From NCBI GenBank assembly GCA_910577525.1, contig CAJTLI010000074.1:1-6331 (forward strand): a DNA stretch of 6,331 nt. The letters run 5' to 3'. Origin of the DNA: an uncultured Oscillospiraceae bacterium (lineage in GTDB: Bacteria > Bacillota > Clostridia > Oscillospirales > Oscillospiraceae). Shown piece after piece: positions 4,907-6,331 of the stretch (position 1 is the stretch's first letter; every line of letters begins with the position of its first letter). The notes under the pieces are model-generated. The model did not search any database, was not told where the DNA came from, and worked only from the letters and a program-made list of their open reading frames with translations. The translations under genes and the position numbers were made by a program.

Positions 4907-6235
4907 ATGAAGCTTGAGATATCCGCCGGTGCGCGGCATATCCTCCAGACGCTGGCCGCGGCGGGCTTTGAGGCCCATCTGGTGGGCGGCTGCGTGCGGG
5001 ACCTGCTGCGGGGCGTGACGCCCTGCGACTGGGATATCTGCACCTCCGCACGCCCGGAGGAGACAGAGCGGTGCTTTTCCGGACGGCGGATCATTGAGAC
5101 CGGGCTGAAGCACGGCACTGTCACCGTGCTGGTGGAGGGCGAGCCCTATGAGATCACCACCTACCGCACGGAGGGGCCCTATTCCGACAGCCGGAGGCCG
5201 GACTATGTGCGCTTTGTCCCCAACTTGACGGAGGATCTGGCCCGCCGGGACTTCACCATGAACGCCATCGCCATGGACTTGGAGAGGAATCTGAGGGACC
5301 CCTTCGGCGGGGCGGCGGACATCGAACGCGGGCTGATCCGCTGCGTGGGGGAGCCCGGCCGGCGTTTTCGGGAGGACGGCCTGCGGGTGATGCGGGCCCT
5401 GCGGTTTGCCGCTGTGTTCGGCTATGGCATTGAGGAGCAGACCGCCCGGGCCGTCCACGAAAACCGGGCCATGCTGGGCCGGGTGGCGGCGGAGCGGATC
5501 AACGGGGAGCTGCGCAGGCTGCTGGTGGGGCGGAGCGTCGGAGATATTCTGCGGCGGTATCCGGACGTGTTCTGCCAGTTCTGGCCCCAGCTGGAACCGC
5601 TGGTGGGGCTGGAGCAGCGCAACCCCTGGCACTGCTGGGGCGGCTGGGAGCACACCGTCCGCGCCGTGGAGGCGGCGCCCGCCGATGTGACCCTGCGGCT
5701 GGCCATGCTGCTCCACGACATCGGCAAGCCCGCCTGCAAGTCCACCGATGAAAACGGCGTCGACCACTTCTACGGCCACCCTGCCGTCAGCGCCCAGCTG
5801 GCGGACGAGATGCTTCGGGCGCTGAAATTCGACAACAAGACCCGGGAGCAGGTGGTGCTGCTGGTGGAGCGCCACGGCGCGCAGCTTCCGCCCGAAAGCC
5901 GGGTCATCCGCCGCTGGCTCAACCGGCTGGGGCCGGAGGCGTTCTTTCAGCTTCTGGAGGTCAAGCGGGCGGACGGCATGGGACAGGATTTGGAAAAGGT
6001 GAAGGACCGTCTGCTGGAGCTGGATGAAATCAGGGCCAAAGCGGAACGGATTCTGGCGGAGGGGCAGTGCCTTACGGTAAGGGACTTGGCGGTGAACGGG
6101 CGGGATGTGACCGCCGCAGGAATGGAACCGGGGCCGGAGGTGGGCCGGATGCTGAGGGGACTGCTGGAGCGGGTGCTCAGCGGGGAACTTCCCAATGAAC
6201 GGGGAGCGCTGCTGGCGGCGCTCCAAAAACGATAG
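4907..6235 (+). CDS. cca: CCA tRNA nucleotidyltransferase with HD domain
   Basis: The 442-residue cytoplasmic enzyme adds or repairs the 3' CCA end of tRNAs from CTP and ATP without a template. The class II nucleotidyltransferase head is complete. GGCVRDLLRG (27-36) is followed by the metal-binding D41 and D43 in CDWDI, RRDFTMNA (113-120) is the ribose-selecting motif, and EDGLRVMRALRFAA (156-169) contains the nucleotide-selecting helix. The C-terminal half has an HD-type domain with H249, the H270-D271 pair in LLHDIGKP, H291 and H323, the layout seen in many Firmicute enzymes. Length is normal for this fused type. ATG 4907 is chosen over an in-frame TTG at 4889 because family members start a few residues before this point. 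A CC-only or A-only enzyme cannot be excluded from the sequence alone, but nothing suggests a split pair. Confidence 0.95.
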   Translation: MKLEISAGARHILQTLAAAGFEAHLVGGCVRDLLRGVTPCDWDICTSARPEETERCFSGRRIIETGLKHGTVTVLVEGEPYEITTYRTEGPYSDSRRPDYVRFVPNLTEDLARRDFTMNAIAMDLERNLRDPFGGAADIERGLIRCVGEPGRRFREDGLRVMRALRFAAVFGYGIEEQTARAVHENRAMLGRVAAERINGELRRLLVGRSVGDILRRYPDVFCQFWPQLEPLVGLEQRNPWHCWGGWEHTVRAVEAAPADVTLRLAMLLHDIGKPACKSTDENGVDHFYGHPAVSAQLADEMLRALKFDNKTREQVVLLVERHGAQLPPESRVIRRWLNRLGPEAFFQLLEVKRADGMGQDLEKVKDRLLELDEIRAKAERILAEGQCLTVRDLAVNGRDVTAAGMEPGPEVGRMLRGLLERVLSGELPNERGALLAALQKR

Positions 6236-6265
6236 GCGGGGCGGCGCGATCTATGCCGCCCCGCC
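6235..6265 (+). terminator. Strong GC hairpin immediately after cca
   Basis: GGCGGGGCGGC (6235-6245) pairs perfectly with GCCGCCCCGCC (6255-6265) around a 9-nt loop; the stem begins on the last base of the cca stop codon. No T run follows (CCAGACTGTC), so it is either a non-canonical terminator or an mRNA 3'-end stabiliser. Since a probable gene start follows 50 nt later on the same strand, partial read-through is plausible. Confidence 0.5.
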
Positions 6266-6316
6266 CCAGACTGTCAATAAAGTGCGTTGCGTGGCACCAT
6301 CGGGAAGGAAGATAGT

Positions 6317-6331
6317 GTGAAAGAAACCCAG
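6317..6331 (+). CDS. Possible start of a further gene, cut by the window end
   Basis: A GTG at 6317 begins the codons GTG AAA GAA ACC CAG and is preceded by GGGAAGGAAG with the AGGA core 7 nt upstream. The window stops after five codons, so nothing can be said of the product. The 66 nt after the cca hairpin show no clear promoter. Confidence 0.3.

Noticed and set aside
4790..6226. A 478-codon open frame on the minus strand opposite cca
   Set aside because: The plus strand encodes a complete CCA enzyme with all catalytic motifs. The antisense translation is proline/histidine-rich, low-complexity sequence without a recognisable fold.
1..6331. CRISPR array, tRNA or rRNA genes, complete insertion sequence, toxin-antitoxin or phage-defence cassette
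   Set aside because: No regularly spaced repeats, cloverleaf or rRNA-like segments, transposase motifs or paired small toxin genes were seen on either strand.

Overview
The window is GC-rich, compact and has strong GGAGG-type ribosome binding sites. Its gene families fit a high-GC Firmicute: an acyl-ACP thioesterase, a PRK06851-type protein, a dCache chemoreceptor, and a CCA-adding enzyme fused to an HD domain. The protein sequences resemble gut Oscillospiraceae such as Flavonifractor or Oscillibacter relatives. That placement is inference from familiarity with the families, not a database result.

Layout. Positions 1-432 (+) hold the 3' end of an unrecognised gene. A short, AT-richer convergent gap (433-561) carries a hairpin and a 10-codon micro-ORF with a good ribosome binding site. 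On the minus strand, 1936-562 is a two-gene operon with its own promoter: a cysteine-rich, zinc-ribbon-like protein followed 7 nt later by a FatA/FatB-type acyl-ACP thioesterase. Positions 2094-2915 (-) are the 3' part of a PRK06851-type gene that has lost its first P-loop domain and has no convincing start. Positions 2988-4557 (-) are a methyl-accepting chemotaxis protein gene with an intact promoter, start and signalling domain, but with a frameshift and apparently most of its Cache sensor deleted. A perfect 11-bp palindrome lies between these two damaged genes.

A divergent intergenic region (4558-4906) separates the chemoreceptor from cca. It holds two opposed sigma-A-type promoters, a perfect DnaA-box sequence between them, and a 20-codon leader ORF that stops one base before the cca start. 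The cca gene (4907-6235, +) is intact and encodes a 442-residue tRNA nucleotidyltransferase with all class II motifs. It is followed directly by a strong GC hairpin. A likely GTG start of a further + strand gene is cut off by the window end.

How the genes work together. The zinc-ribbon protein and thioesterase should be co-transcribed. The thioesterase would release free fatty acids from acyl-ACP; the partner protein's role is unknown. cca is tRNA maturation housekeeping. The chemoreceptor and PRK06851 genes look like decaying accessory genes. I see no convincing new multi-gene system. The observations most worth checking are the paired gene decay around the palindrome and the leader ORF coupled to cca.
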